A DNA stretch of 64,000 nucleotides from Streptococcus panodentis (GTDB lineage Bacteria; Bacillota; Bacilli; Lactobacillales; Streptococcaceae). The translations under genes and the position numbers were made by a program. Every line of letters starts with the position of its first letter. Positions within the stretch are counted from its first letter, which is position 1. The stretch lies in NCBI RefSeq assembly GCF_017884005.1, contig NZ_QFAY01000014.1:6615-70614 (forward strand), in the 5' to 3' direction. Positions 8,782 through 18,812 of the stretch are shown here, one piece after another. The notes under the pieces are model-generated. The model saw nothing but the letters and a program-made list of their open reading frames with translations. It made no database searches and was not told where the DNA came from.

Positions 8782-8919
8782 TACAGTCTTTTCCTTTGCT
8801 TTTGGCAATGGCGGTGGGACAGGCGCAGCCATCATGGGAGTCTGTCTCAGCCTCACTCCCCCGGACTGTTAAAGCAAGGCGAGTTAACGACGGAATAAAA
8901 GATAAACTAAATGACGATA
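8782..8919 (+). repeat. MITE copy with a nested module
   Basis: Left terminus TACAGTCTTTTCCTTTGCTTTT and right terminus AAAGATAAACTAAATGACGATA match the family ends. At 138 bases it is longer than the 104-base form. The excess includes, on the minus strand, GAGGCTGAGACAGACTCCC with its flanks, a module also seen at 30455 and 41765. Confidence 0.75.
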
Positions 8920-8943
8920 AAAAGTTTTTGCTTGGTCTCTGGC

Positions 8944-9537
8944 TTATCGTTCACATCCGATACCGTCACCGTCTCGATCCAAGTGGCGGCCGTATCCAGG
9001 CTGGCCTTGATAGACTGGTGCAGCTCCGGCTGCTCTTGCTTCAGAACAATTTTTGTAGTAGACATTGGCTTGGGCTGCTTGTGCAGCAGCGGCTTCTTCT
9101 TGTTGCCTTTGTGCTTCGGCAGCTTTTTGAGCTTCTTCCTGTTGCCTTTGTGCTTCGGCAGCTTTCTGAGCTTCTTCCTGTTGCCTTTGTGCTTCGGCAG
9201 CTTTCTGAGCTTCTTCTTGTTGTTTTTTCGCTTCGGCAGCTTTCTGAGCTTCTTCTTGTTGTTTTTTCGCTTCGGCGGCTTTTTGAGCTTCTTCCCGTTG
9301 CCTTTGTGCTATTCGTTCCTGTTCCGCTTTTTCTGCAGCCTCTTTTTGTTGGCGCTCTTTTTCAGCTTTATTTTTTTCTTTTTGTGCCGATGACCGACTA
9401 CTTGCTGAGCTAATTTTTGCAGAAGAGGAGGAGTTGGAAACGGCTTTGGTATCTTCTGTATTCGAAGAGCAGGCAGAAAGGGTAACGCAAGCCAGCAGGA
9501 TACAAGAGCAAGCTGCAATGTTTTTCTTTGATAACAT
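8944..9537 (-). CDS. Repeat-rich lipoprotein with C-terminal Excalibur domain
   Basis: 197-residue predicted lipoprotein: signal peptide with lipobox LSAC (Cys about residue 23), a Ser-rich linker, then a long charged Glu/Lys/Gln/Ala coiled coil (about 50-150), and a C-terminal Excalibur calcium-binding domain (YYKNCSEARAAG... DRDGDGIGCE, with its paired Cys residues and DxDxDG-type loop). The coil contains five 13-residue repeats (EEAQKAAEA-KK/QR-QQ) encoded by exact 39-base units. It would be tethered to the outer membrane face, with the coil spanning the wall. GGGAGGAA precedes the ATG. Divergent from nrdR. Confidence 0.87.
   Translation of the reverse strand: MLSKKNIAACSCILLACVTLSACSSNTEDTKAVSNSSSSAKISSASSRSSAQKEKNKAEKERQQKEAAEKAEQERIAQRQREEAQKAAEAKKQQEEAQKAAEAKKQQEEAQKAAEAQRQQEEAQKAAEAQRQQEEAQKAAEAQRQQEEAAAAQAAQANVYYKNCSEARAAGAAPVYQGQPGYGRHLDRDGDGIGCER
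9114..9308 (-). repeat. Five 39-bp tandem repeats inside the lipoprotein gene
   Basis: The sequence CTTCGGC recurs at 9114, 9153, 9192, 9231 and 9270, exactly 39 bases apart. Units are near identical and come in two variants (KKQQ-coding and QRQQ-coding). A multiple of three keeps the frame, so copy number can change without truncation. Confidence 0.9.
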
Positions 9538-9629
9538 CAGATTCCTCCCTTTTTAGACCTCAAACTGCTGTCTTTTGTTATTCTTGAAAACGTGTTATAA
9601 TGAAGTATTAAGATTCTAGGAGGGATGTC

Positions 9630-10103
9630 ATGCGTTGTCCGAAATGTGGTGGGAGTAAGTCAAGTGTAGTGGACAGCCGGCAGGCTGAGGATGGGAACAC
9701 CATCCGCCGCCGCCGTGAGTGCGAGGAGTGCCAGCACCGTTTTACAACCTATGAGCGTGTAGAGGAGCGGACCTTGGTTGTTGTCAAAAAAGACGGCACA
9801 CGCGAACAGTTTTCTCGGGATAAAATTTTTAACGGGATTATCCGTTCTGCTCAGAAAAGGCCTGTATCAAGCGATGAAATTGAGACCATTGTCAATCGGA
9901 TTGAGCAAAAGGTCCGCAGTCAGAGTGACAATGAAATCAACAGCGAATATATCGGTTCCTTGGTCATGGATGAGCTGGCCGAGCTGGATGAGATCACCTA
10001 TGTCCGCTTTGCCAGCGTCTACCGGAGTTTCAAGGATGTAGGTGAGCTGGAAAGTCTGCTCAAGCAGATCACCAAGGGTTCCAAGAAAAAAAAGGAAAAA
10101 TAA
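9630..10103 (+). CDS. nrdR: Transcriptional repressor NrdR
   Basis: 157 residues, the family length. N-terminal zinc ribbon (CPKCGG at 3-8 and CEECQHRF near 31-38), followed by an ATP-cone domain (about 49-137, starting [17 protein letters not shown]). NrdR senses dATP/ATP and represses ribonucleotide reductase genes. TATAAT at 9596-9601 and AGGAGG ahead of the ATG. dnaB begins one base after its stop codon, so the regulator heads a replication-linked operon, as in other streptococci. Confidence 0.96.
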   Translation: MRCPKCGGSKSSVVDSRQAEDGNTIRRRRECEECQHRFTTYERVEERTLVVVKKDGTREQFSRDKIFNGIIRSAQKRPVSSDEIETIVNRIEQKVRSQSDNEINSEYIGSLVMDELAELDEITYVRFASVYRSFKDVGELESLLKQITKGSKKKKEK

Positions 10104-11252
10104 ATGAAACCAAATCATCATTTTTCTTTCTTGCGCAATCATCTGGTCAGTCAGGATACGGGCAATTTTTCCCGGCTCTATCTTCCGATCTTAGGGAGGG
10201 AGGCGGCTGCTCTCTATCTTTATCTCTTGGCTTTCTGGGATAATGGCCAGAAAGAGCATCTGTTCAGCCATATTCTCAATCATCTGGATTTTGGGATGGA
10301 CATTCTGGAAAGCAGTCTGGACCGCCTGAGTGCTATGCGGCTGCTCACTATTTATGAGGAAGAAGGTGCCTATGTGATGCAGCTTTATCCGCCCCTGTCT
10401 GCCGATGAATTTTTCCAGCATAATGTCTACAGCAAGCTGCTGGAGAAGAAAATTGGCGAGGCGGCCGCGGAAGCGCTGAGACCTGAGAACGCCAGCGGTC
10501 AAAAACGGATCAAGCCTTTTATGCAGGTATTTGGTCTGGAAAATCAGCAGCAGGAACGTCCCCGCCAGGTCAACGATTTTGACTTAGGGCACTTCAAGCA
10601 GCGCATGGCGCAGGAAAATCTGCGCTTTGCGGATGAAAAGGAAGACGTGCTGGAGCTTTTTGCCATAGCAGAGCAGAAAAAATGGACCTGGTATGAGACC
10701 TATCTCTTAGCTAAGGAAACAGCAGTTTCTCAGGTCATTTCTACCAAGCGCATGAAGCAGAAGCTGGCCCAGCGGCCTGTTGACAGCGAATTTAGCCAGC
10801 AGGAGCGTTCCATTATCCGGGAGGCAAAGAGCAAGGCGCCGATGATGTTTCTGGCAGAGATTAAGCAAACGCGTCAGGCAGCCATCACGCGGACTGAGCG
10901 AAAGCTCTTGCAGGATTTGGCAGAGCTGGGTCTCCTTGATGAGGTGATCAATGTCATTCTGCTGCTGACCTTTAATAAGGTTGATTCGGCCAATGTCAAT
11001 GAAAAATACGCCCTTAAAGCCGCCAATGACTTTGCCTATCAGGGTGTCAAATCGGCTGAGGAAGCCGTTCTCAAAATCCGTGAGCGCCATCAGCAGGGCA
11101 GCAAAAAACCGGCCTTTTCCAAAGGACAGACCAGCAACGTACCTGACTGGAGTCAGCCGGATTATAAGAATGAAACCAGCGCTGAAAAGCAGGCTGAACT
11201 GGAAGAGCAAAAACGCCGGCTCTTAGCCAAACTTGAAGGAGGAAGCGACTAA
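10104..11252 (+). CDS. dnaB: Replication initiation / membrane attachment protein DnaB
   Basis: 382-residue Firmicute DnaB (not the helicase), the helicase-loading cofactor that acts with DnaD and DnaI at the origin. N-terminal winged-helix part (FSFLRNHLVSQDTGNFSRLYLPILG) and a C-terminal DnaB_2/DnaD-like region near 200-340 (INVILLLTFNKVDSANVN and the following Y-A... helix). A Lys/Glu-rich tail ends the protein. It begins immediately after nrdR; its stop is followed directly by the dnaI ATG. Confidence 0.92.
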   Translation: MKPNHHFSFLRNHLVSQDTGNFSRLYLPILGREAAALYLYLLAFWDNGQKEHLFSHILNHLDFGMDILESSLDRLSAMRLLTIYEEEGAYVMQLYPPLSADEFFQHNVYSKLLEKKIGEAAAEALRPENASGQKRIKPFMQVFGLENQQQERPRQVNDFDLGHFKQRMAQENLRFADEKEDVLELFAIAEQKKWTWYETYLLAKETAVSQVISTKRMKQKLAQRPVDSEFSQQERSIIREAKSKAPMMFLAEIKQTRQAAITRTERKLLQDLAELGLLDEVINVILLLTFNKVDSANVNEKYALKAANDFAYQGVKSAEEAVLKIRERHQQGSKKPAFSKGQTSNVPDWSQPDYKNETSAEKQAELEEQKRRLLAKLEGGSD

Positions 11253-12152
11253 ATGGAAAAAATCGGACAGACCCTGCCTCATATGAATAAAGTGCGGCAG
11301 TTTGACTATCAGGAATTGGTCAAGCAGATCATGGCAGACCCTGATGTAGCAGCTTTTATCCAGCAGGAAGGCCTGTCGCAGGCTGAGATTCAGCGCAGCA
11401 TTTCCAAGTTTAATCAGTATATCACGGAGCGCAACCGTTTTCTGCTGGGGGATGACAGTTACATTGCCAAGGGCTACAAGCCGGTCTTGGTTCGGAATGA
11501 AGGATATGCTGATGTTTCTTATGAGGAAACGCCGGAGCTGATTGAGCAGGAGCGGCAGGAGGCTGTTCGCAGCCGTCTTAATCTCATCAATCTGCCGGCC
11601 AGTCTCAAGGAAGCCAGTCTGGCTAAGATTGACTTGGATGATGTCGGCCGCTATCAGGCTTTTGAGCTTCTGACCAACTTTGTGGCTGACTATCCCGATT
11701 ATCAAAAAGCTCTCTATCTCTACGGGGATTTCGGAGTTGGCAAGAGCTACATGATGGCAGCTCTGGCCCATGATTTATCGGAAAAGCGCAGTGTTTCTAC
11801 GACTCTGCTGCATTATCCAAGCTTTGTTCTGGATGTGAAGAATGCCATCAGCTCCGGTCTGGTCAAGGAAAAGATTGACGGCGTCAAGACAGCGCAGGTG
11901 CTGATTTTGGATGACATTGGCGCCGAGCAGTCCAGCCCTTGGATGCGCGATGAAATTCTGCAGGTCATCCTGCAGCACCGCATGCAGGAAAATCTGCCGA
12001 CTTTCTTTACCTCCAATTTCAGTTTTGCTGATTTGGAGCGGCATTTTGCTAATTCTAAGAATGGCGACGAGACCTGGCAGGCCAAGCGGGTCATGGAGCG
12101 CATCAAGTTCTTGGCCCAGGAAGTCCGTCTGGAAGGAGAAAACCGCCGATGA
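11253..12152 (+). CDS. dnaI: Primosomal protein DnaI, helicase loader
   Basis: 299-residue AAA+ ATPase that loads the replicative helicase. N-terminal zinc-free/zinc-like helicase-interaction region (about 1-100), then Walker A GDFGVGKSYMM (about 157-167), Walker B VLILDDIGAEQ (about 218-228) and sensor-like TFFTSNFS near 252. AAGGAGGAAGCG precedes the ATG within the end of dnaB. The stop overlaps the next start (ATGA), showing coupling to the nitroreductase gene. Confidence 0.95.
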   Translation: MEKIGQTLPHMNKVRQFDYQELVKQIMADPDVAAFIQQEGLSQAEIQRSISKFNQYITERNRFLLGDDSYIAKGYKPVLVRNEGYADVSYEETPELIEQERQEAVRSRLNLINLPASLKEASLAKIDLDDVGRYQAFELLTNFVADYPDYQKALYLYGDFGVGKSYMMAALAHDLSEKRSVSTTLLHYPSFVLDVKNAISSGLVKEKIDGVKTAQVLILDDIGAEQSSPWMRDEILQVILQHRMQENLPTFFTSNFSFADLERHFANSKNGDETWQAKRVMERIKFLAQEVRLEGENRR

Positions 12153-12862
12153 GTGAAACCATTGATTTAATGAAGCGTCATACTTCCGTCCGCCGTTTTA
12201 AGGATGAGCCCATTCCGGAAGCGGATGTGCGAAGCATGATTGATGCCGGCCGGGCTGCTTCCAGCTGGAAAAACTTCCAGTCCTACTCGGTCATTGTCGT
12301 CCGCAGTCAGGAGAAAAAGGAGGCCCTCTTTCAGCTAGTGCCTCAGGAAGCCATTCGGCAGGCTTCGGTCTTTCTGCTCTTTGTCGGCGACCTCAATCGG
12401 GCTCATAAGGGAGTGGAGCTCCATACGGACGCTTTTTACCCGCAGGGAACGGAAAATCTGCTGATCAGCTCAGTTGATGCGGCGCTGGCCGGGCAGAATA
12501 CTCTGCTGGCTGCTGAAAGTCTGGGCTACGGCGGGGTGATAATTGGCTTGGTCCGCTATGCTTCCAAGGAAATCGCTCAGCTTTTCAGACTGCCAGACTA
12601 CACCTATCCGGTTTTTGGCATCGCCTTGGGGAAACCGGCTCAGCAGCATGCGGTCAAGCCGCGCCTGCCCTATGAAGCAGTTGTCTTTGAGGAAGAATAC
12701 CGGGAACAGAATGCAGCAGTTATTGAAACCTATGACCGGGTGCAGGCAGACTATGCCGGAGAACGGGCGAAAGAAAGCTGGAGCCAGCGTCTGGCTGCCC
12801 AGTTTGGCCAAGAACCGCACCCAGCCAGTCAGGAAAATCTAAAAGATAAAAAATTAGGATAA
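12149..12862 (+). CDS. Nitroreductase family NAD(P)H-dependent oxidoreductase (NfrA-like)
   Basis: 237-residue flavoprotein of the nitroreductase fold. The FMN-binding N-terminus is clear (MKRHTSVRRFKDEPIPEADV), as is the AAESLGYGGVIIGLVR segment near 125-140 and a GKPAQQHAVKPRLP stretch. Size fits the NfrA/oxygen-insensitive NADPH nitroreductase subgroup. Soluble, FMN-dependent; the physiological substrate is unknown. It overlaps dnaI by 4 bases and is the last gene of the nrdR-dnaB-dnaI run. Confidence 0.9.
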   Translation: MSETIDLMKRHTSVRRFKDEPIPEADVRSMIDAGRAASSWKNFQSYSVIVVRSQEKKEALFQLVPQEAIRQASVFLLFVGDLNRAHKGVELHTDAFYPQGTENLLISSVDAALAGQNTLLAAESLGYGGVIIGLVRYASKEIAQLFRLPDYTYPVFGIALGKPAQQHAVKPRLPYEAVVFEEEYREQNAAVIETYDRVQADYAGERAKESWSQRLAAQFGQEPHPASQENLKDKKLG

Positions 12863-13087
12863 GTGAATAAAGTCAAGCAAAGCTTGATGTCAAAGCAGCG
12901 GCTTGTAAGAGTTGATACATCAATGAATCAGAAACCGCTCAGCAGTGGTTCATCGGCGCTGAAGCGCCTAACAAATTGTGCAGGGGGAAATTCTAGTTGA
13001 TTAAAGTCAACAGGACCGCTCCCAACCACTGCGTCTTGTAAGTCAGACGATAGAACTATAGGAAGCTGGGGCTGTTGTCCCAGCCTT
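12863..13087 (+). repeat. Der-flanking intergenic repeat, copy 1
   Basis: This whole gap aligns by eye with the one after der (14569-14797). Shared blocks include GTGAATAAAG, CAAAGCAGCGGCTTGTAA, CTGTGCAGGGG-like, CCACTGCGTCT and a closing hairpin GGAAGCTGGG...CCCAGCC. No frame is shared between the copies, so it is not coding. The closing hairpin lies about 25 bases upstream of der and lacks a long T-run in this copy. Confidence 0.7.
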
Positions 13088-13110
13088 CATTCAGATGAAA
13101 GAGGAATAAG

Positions 13111-14421
13111 ATGGCCTTACCAACTATTGCCATTGTCGGCCGGCCCAATGTCGGCAAGTCAACACTGTTCAACCGGATTGCCGGTGAACGGATTTCCATT
13201 GTGGAGGACGTTGAGGGAGTGACTCGGGACCGGATTTACACGACGGCTGAGTGGCTCAACCGCAAATTCAGCATGATTGACACCGGAGGGATTGATGATG
13301 TGGATGCGCCTTTTATAGAGCAAATCAAGCATCAGGCAGAAATTGCCATGGAAGAAGCCGATGTCATTGTCTTTGTCGTATCTGGAAAAGAGGGGATTAC
13401 CGACGCAGATGAGTATGTAGCCCGTATGCTCTACAAGACCCATAAACCGGTTATTCTGGCAGTCAACAAGGTCGACAATCCGGAGATGCGCAGTGAGATT
13501 TTTGATTTTTACGCTCTGGGTCTGGGCGATCCCTTCCCGCTTTCCTCCGTTCACGGGATTGGCACCGGGGATGTGCTGGATGCCATTGTGGAAAATCTGC
13601 CCAACGAAGAAATTCGGGAAAATCCCGATATGATTAAGTTCAGCCTGATTGGCCGGCCCAATGTCGGCAAGTCCAGTCTGATCAATGCTATTCTGGGAGA
13701 GGAGCGGGTCATTGCCAGTCCGGTGGCCGGTACGACCCGCGATGCCATTGATACAGTCTTTACTGACAGTGAGGGTCAAGAGTTTACCATGATCGACACG
13801 GCAGGCATGCGCAAGTCGGGCAAGGTCTATGAGAATACGGAGAAATACTCCGTCATGCGGGCTATGCGGGCCATTGACCGCTCAGATGTAGTCCTCATGG
13901 TGCTCAATGCTGAAGAGGGCATTCGCGAGTACGACAAGCGAATTGCCGGCTTTGCCCATGAGGCTGGCAAGGGAATCATTATCGTGGTCAATAAATGGGA
14001 TACCTTGGAAAAAGATAACAAAACCCTGCAGAACTGGGAAGCGGACATCCGCGACCAATTCCAGTACCTGTCCTACGCTCCTATTGTCTTTGTCTCTGCT
14101 TTGACCAAGCAGCGGCTGCACAAACTGCCGGAGTTGATCAAGCAGATCAGCCAGAGCCAGAATACCCGCATTCCGTCGGCTGTCCTCAATGATGTCATCA
14201 TGGATGCCGTTGCCATCAATCCGACCCCGACCGACAAGGGCAAACGCCTCAAGATTTTCTATGCGACCCAAGTATCGGTCAAACCGCCGACCTTTGTCAT
14301 TTTTGTCAACGAAGAAGAGCTCATGCACTTTTCTTATCTGCGTTTTCTGGAAAATCAAATCCGCAAGGCCTTTGTCTTTGAAGGTACGCCTATCCATTTG
14401 GTTGCAAGGAAGCGGAAATAA
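13111..14421 (+). CDS. der: Ribosome biogenesis GTPase Der (EngA)
   Basis: 436 residues with two tandem GTPase domains, the hallmark of Der, which is needed for 50S subunit assembly. Domain 1 (about 1-165) has GRPNVGKST and later NKVD; domain 2 (about 175-345) has [19 protein letters not shown] and NKWD. A KH-like C-terminal domain (about 350-436) ends VARKRK. AAGAGGAA precedes the ATG. The gene stands alone between two copies of the same intergenic repeat. Confidence 0.97.
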   Translation: MALPTIAIVGRPNVGKSTLFNRIAGERISIVEDVEGVTRDRIYTTAEWLNRKFSMIDTGGIDDVDAPFIEQIKHQAEIAMEEADVIVFVVSGKEGITDADEYVARMLYKTHKPVILAVNKVDNPEMRSEIFDFYALGLGDPFPLSSVHGIGTGDVLDAIVENLPNEEIRENPDMIKFSLIGRPNVGKSSLINAILGEERVIASPVAGTTRDAIDTVFTDSEGQEFTMIDTAGMRKSGKVYENTEKYSVMRAMRAIDRSDVVLMVLNAEEGIREYDKRIAGFAHEAGKGIIIVVNKWDTLEKDNKTLQNWEADIRDQFQYLSYAPIVFVSALTKQRLHKLPELIKQISQSQNTRIPSAVLNDVIMDAVAINPTPTDKGKRLKIFYATQVSVKPPTFVIFVNEEELMHFSYLRFLENQIRKAFVFEGTPIHLVARKRK

Positions 14422-14568
14422 GACCTTTGTTCAGAAATGGATGGGGAAAATGCCTGCTTTCCTTTTCCGGCAAAGAGCAGAAGCAGCCGTTTACTGCTAA
14501 GACAAGGGGTCCGCTTATCTTTTGTGATGCCGTTGCTTCCAACAAGTCCGGGCGGTCTGTTGGAGCTT

Positions 14569-14797
14569 GTGAATAAAGCAAAGTAAAACTTGATGCCAAA
14601 GCAGCGGCTTGTAAAAGCTGATGAATCAACAGATGAGCAGCTGCTCAGCGGTGATTGATGGTGCTAAAGCCTCTAATGAACTGTGCAGGGGAGATGCTGC
14701 TTGTCTAAAATCAGCAGAATTTCTCCCAGCCACTGCGTCTGGTCCATTGAACAATCGAAATAGAGGAAGCTGGGTACTTGTTGTCCCAGCCTCTTTT
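14569..14797 (+). repeat. Der-flanking intergenic repeat, copy 2
   Basis: This is the counterpart of the repeat before der, in the same orientation, with the same block order and similar length (229 against 225 bases). It ends in a proper terminator. The preceding 147 bases after der show nothing recognisable. Confidence 0.7.
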
Positions 14798-14798
14798 T
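14763..14798 (+). terminator. Terminator at the end of repeat copy 2
   Basis: GAGG-AAGCTGGG pairs with CCCAGC-CTC across a 10-base loop and runs into five T residues. It is of the GCTGGGA...TCCCAGC type common in streptococcal intergenic regions. Confidence 0.75.
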
Positions 14799-14947
14799 CA
14801 GTAAAATAGGAAAGGACAGGAGTGTTCGGGAGCTGGAAGCGGTCCGGACGGAGAAGAGAGGGCAAGCTGAAAATGTTGTTGCTTTCTCTTTTTATGTTTT
14901 ATATCTGAATTATGGTATAATAGTAGGATAAATGTAAGGTGGTAGTT

Positions 14948-17900
14948 ATGGCTAAATTAATTCCTGGTAAGATCCGAACGGAAGGGATTGCTCTTTTTGA
15001 AAGCAAGAAGGTGGTCATTCTTGAGGTCAGAGACTCTTTGTTATACGCACGTGTGGATGATTTTAATCTGCGCTACAGCTTGGATGATGATGTGATTTTC
15101 TGCTCTTGTGATTTCTTTAAGAAGAAGAAATACTGTGCCCATCTGGCTGCTCTGGAATATTTTCTGAAAAATGACCCGTCCGGCAAGGATGTGCTGGACA
15201 GTATGGAGAAGAAGGAGTCGACCAGTCAGGAAACGCAGAAATTAGTGTCTATCGGCAGTCTCTTTTTGGATAAGATTTTGCCGGAAAAGAGGGAGCAGGA
15301 AGTGCGCTATGAGCTCTCTGCCACCGGTCAGGAAGACTCCTATACCGGTCAGTTTTTGTGGAGTCTCCGTATCAGCCGGCTGCCGGATGAGCGTTCTTAT
15401 GTGGTTCGGGATATTCTGTCTTTCCTGCGGACACTGGACAAGGGCGGACACTATCAGATTGGCAAGAGCTATTATGAGCCGATTCATATGGAAAATTTTG
15501 ATGAGGCCAGTCAGGACTTAATCGAATTTTTACAGGGACTGACAGAGGATTATCAAGGGCAGGATGCTTCCTTGGTGTTTCCCAACGCAGGGCGCAACCT
15601 TTATTTTCCGGCCAGTCTTTTTGAGGAAGGCGTCACCCGCCTGATGAATCTGGCTTCTTTCCGTCTGGATTACAGTCTCTATGATTATGCGGAAGTTTTC
15701 TTCCAAGATCTGCACGAGGAAGCAGACATCTATCATTTTCAGGTGGAAGCAGATGAGGAGTATTTTGAGCTGGCCATTGCAGAGAAGCACTATAAGCTGC
15801 TCTACGACGGCCGATATATCTTCTACGGCGATACCTTCTATCAGCTCAATCAGCAGCAAATCAAACTGGTCAAGGCGTTGCGGGAGCTGCCGCTGGAGCA
15901 GGACCGTATGAAGCGCCTGCAGTTTGATCTGACAGAGCAGAGCAAGCTGGCCAGCAGTCTGGGTGACTTTCGGACGGTTGGCCGGGTAGAAGCGCCTGAG
16001 CGGCTGATTATCCATGATTTTCAAGCCAGCTTTGCTTTTGGTCTTGGTCAGGACCAGCGGCTGATTTTAGATGTGGCTTTTGACTACGGCGACAGGACGG
16101 TTACCAACCGCCGAAGCTTGGAACGTCTGCCTTTTGCCAGCAATTTTGAGCAGGAGCAGCGGATTTTCCGGGAGATGCTGGCTGCCGGTTTTATAGCTGA
16201 TTTTTACAGCCAGCGCCCGCCGCTTAGGCCGGAGGAGATTTACCATTTCTTCTCTGCTGTTATTCCGCGTTTTGAAGCTTTGGGGCAGGTCAGTCTGTCC
16301 GAGGAGCTGCAGGCACTCTCTCATGTAGAGCAGCCGGCAATTTCAATCAACATGACCGGCGGTCTGCTGGAAATCGGCTTTGATTTTGCCGGCATTGACC
16401 AGTCAGAGATTGATGCTGTGCTGGATTCGCTCTTTGGTGAGCAGGATTTCTTTATCAGCAAGAATGGGCAGGTTCTGATCTTTGATGAAGAGACCAAGCG
16501 CATCAGCCGCACCCTGCAAAACCTGCGAAGCCAATCTTCTAAAAACGGCGTCATCCAGGCCCACAGTCTTGCCGCCTATCACCTGTCTGAATTTTTCAAG
16601 GGCAAAGACAGGGTCCAGTTTTCACAGGATTTTCAGCAGCTGGCCTATGATTTGACCCATCCGGAGACTTTCGCTCTGCCGGCTGTCAAGGTCAAGGCCG
16701 AGCTGCGCGATTATCAAGAGACGGGGATCAAATGGCTGTCTATGCTGGACAAGTACGGTTTTGGCGGGATTTTGGCCGATGATATGGGGCTGGGTAAGAC
16801 TCTTCAGACCATTTCATTTCTCAGCTCGCGCTTGGATCAGTCCAAGAGGGTCTTGATTTTAGCGCCGTCCAGCCTGATTTACAACTGGAGTGATGAGCTT
16901 GCCAAGTTCGCTCCGGACTTAGATGTGGCAGTTGTTTACGGTCTGAAGAATGTCCGCGATGAGCTGATTGCCCAGAACCGCCAGATTACCATTACCAGCT
17001 ACGCCTCTTTTCGGCAGGATGTGGAAGAATACCGGGGACTGCGGTTTGATTATCTGATTTTGGACGAAGCGCAGGTGATGAAGAATGACCAGACCAAAAT
17101 AGCCCAGTACCTGCGGGATTTTGAGGTAGCCCATACCTATGCCCTGTCGGGAACGCCGATTGAAAATCATCTGGGCGAGCTCTGGTCTATCTTTCAGATT
17201 GTACTGCCGGGACTTCTGCCCAGCAAGAGGGAATTTCTCAAGCTGCCGCCTGAAACGGTAGCCCGCTACATCAAGCCATTTGTGATGCGGCGGAAGAAAG
17301 AGGATGTTCTGCAGGAGCTGCCTGACCTGATTGAAGTGACCTATCGCAATGAGCTGGCAGACAGTCAGAAGACCATTTATCTGGCCTTGCTCAAGCAGAT
17401 GCAGGACAGAATCATGCAGGCGACAGAAGATGAGCTCAACCGCAGCAAGGTAGAAATTTTGTCCGGCCTGATGCGCCTGCGGCAGATTTGCGATACGCCT
17501 CAGCTCTTTATGGAAGACTATCAGGGCGAAAGCGGCAAGCTGGAAAGTTTGCGCGAACTTCTCGAACAGATACAAGACGGTAATCGCCGTGTCCTCATAT
17601 TTTCACAATTTCGTGGTATGCTGGACATTATTGAGTCAGAATTGAACACTCTGGGGATGGATTCCTTCAAGATTACAGGCTCTACCCCGGCCAAGGAGCG
17701 TCAGGATATGACGACAGCCTTCAACCAAGGCCAGCGCTCTGCCTTTCTGATCTCGCTCAAGGCAGGCGGCGTCGGCCTCAACCTGACCGGAGCGGATACG
17801 GTGATTCTGGTAGACCTCTGGTGGAATCGGCGGTCGAAGCCCAGGCCATCGGCCGGGCCCACCGTATCGGTCAGGAGCGCAATGTGGAAGTTTACCGCAT

Positions 17901-18060
17901 GATTACCCGGGGAACGATTGAGGAAAAAATTCAGGAGCTGCAGGAGAATAAGCGCAATCTGGTGTCCACTATTTTGGATGGTTCAGAGACCCGCTCCAGT
18001 CTTTCCTTGGAGGAAATTCGGGAAATTCTGGGAATTTCTGCAGAATCGCTTGAAAAATAG
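14948..18060 (+). pseudogene. SNF2-family DEAD/H helicase gene with one-base frameshift
   Basis: A complete SNF2-type ATPase would span 1037 residues. The N-terminal SWIM zinc finger (CSCDFFKKKKYCAHLAALEYF, about 54-74) and the ATPase motifs ADDMGLGKT, LDEAQ, SGTPIENHLGELW and RRKKEDVL are intact in the first frame, which runs to 17902. At about 17826-17830 WWN is followed by RRS; the expected [19 protein letters not shown] continues in the next frame to 18060. AATCGGCG replacing AATCCGGCG, a one-C deletion, explains this. The start is the ATG after AAGGTGGT, with TGGTATAAT at 14913-14921. As sequenced, motif VI is lost. A real mutation or a sequencing error are equally possible. Confidence 0.85.
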
Positions 18061-18101
18061 CTTGAATAGTTTATAATAATGAAGGGTTGAAAGGAAAACA
18101 T

Positions 18102-18761
18102 ATGACTGATAAACAATTTCCTCAGATTGCTGACGATGAGATCATGCTGACGGAAATGCCGCACATGAATCTCTATGATGAGTTAGACCTCATCAGCAAT
18201 ATTATGGGAGACTACACAGACCGTAATTATTTGGAGTGGAAGCCCATTGTGGACTCCAGCAGACACGCTCCGCTGGCTGCCAGTCAGACTGTCAGACGGC
18301 CGGTGCAGAAGCAGGCGGTTATCAAGGATTTTAAAAAGCCGATTGATAAGAAAGATCCGGCTATCCGCTATGCTGAGCAGGCGCGTGAGGAAGCCCGGGC
18401 GGATTTGAAAAAGAAGCGCTCGGCCCCTTATCTGACCGGTGAGATTCCTAATAAAATCCGCAACAGAAAGGTTCCGGCTGTGTCCAGTCAGGAAAGACCC
18501 AAGCCAACGGCTCCCTTCCAAAAGAGCCAGTCAGGTGAATTTACCAGATTCGGCGACAAATTAAGGCAGGAAACCTATATTCTGGCAGACATCCAGCCAG
18601 ACTACAGACCGCAGCCGCAGGAAGTGCAGGAAAAGCCTCAGAAAAATAATTATGATTTCCTGAAAACCAGTCAGATTTACAACAAGGACAAGGTCTTGGA
18701 AGACCATTCGAAGCACAGCAAGGCCCAAGAGCTGGATCTGACCCATTTTGATAACGAATAA
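18102..18761 (+). CDS. Conserved streptococcal hypothetical protein
   Basis: 219 residues, no membrane segment or signal peptide. It is highly charged and Lys/Gln/Pro-rich, with an ordered-looking acidic N-terminus (DDEIMLTEMPHMNLYDELDLISNIMGD-like, about 12-40) and a likely disordered remainder containing a KKRSAPYLTGEIPNKIRNRK segment near 105-124. The start is set by AAAGGAAA 7 bases upstream of ATG; a further in-frame ATG 15 bases earlier lacks a ribosome site. It lies between the SNF2 helicase and murC, a position I recall as conserved in pneumococcus. Function unknown. Confidence 0.75.
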   Translation: MTDKQFPQIADDEIMLTEMPHMNLYDELDLISNIMGDYTDRNYLEWKPIVDSSRHAPLAASQTVRRPVQKQAVIKDFKKPIDKKDPAIRYAEQAREEARADLKKKRSAPYLTGEIPNKIRNRKVPAVSSQERPKPTAPFQKSQSGEFTRFGDKLRQETYILADIQPDYRPQPQEVQEKPQKNNYDFLKTSQIYNKDKVLEDHSKHSKAQELDLTHFDNE

Positions 18762-18812
18762 GAGCAGACGCAGGACAGTCGTTTTGATGTCTTTCAGTCT
18801 TAAGGAGAAAGT

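Noticed and set aside
8796..9413. Long plus-strand frames rich in Leu/Phe opposite the lipoprotein gene
   Set aside because: They are the reverse of the 39-base coiled-coil repeats; the minus-strand frame has a signal peptide, lipobox, ribosome site and a known C-terminal domain.
14621..14809. Open frame in the second der-flanking repeat
   Set aside because: The first copy of the repeat breaks this frame with several stops, so coding is not what is conserved.
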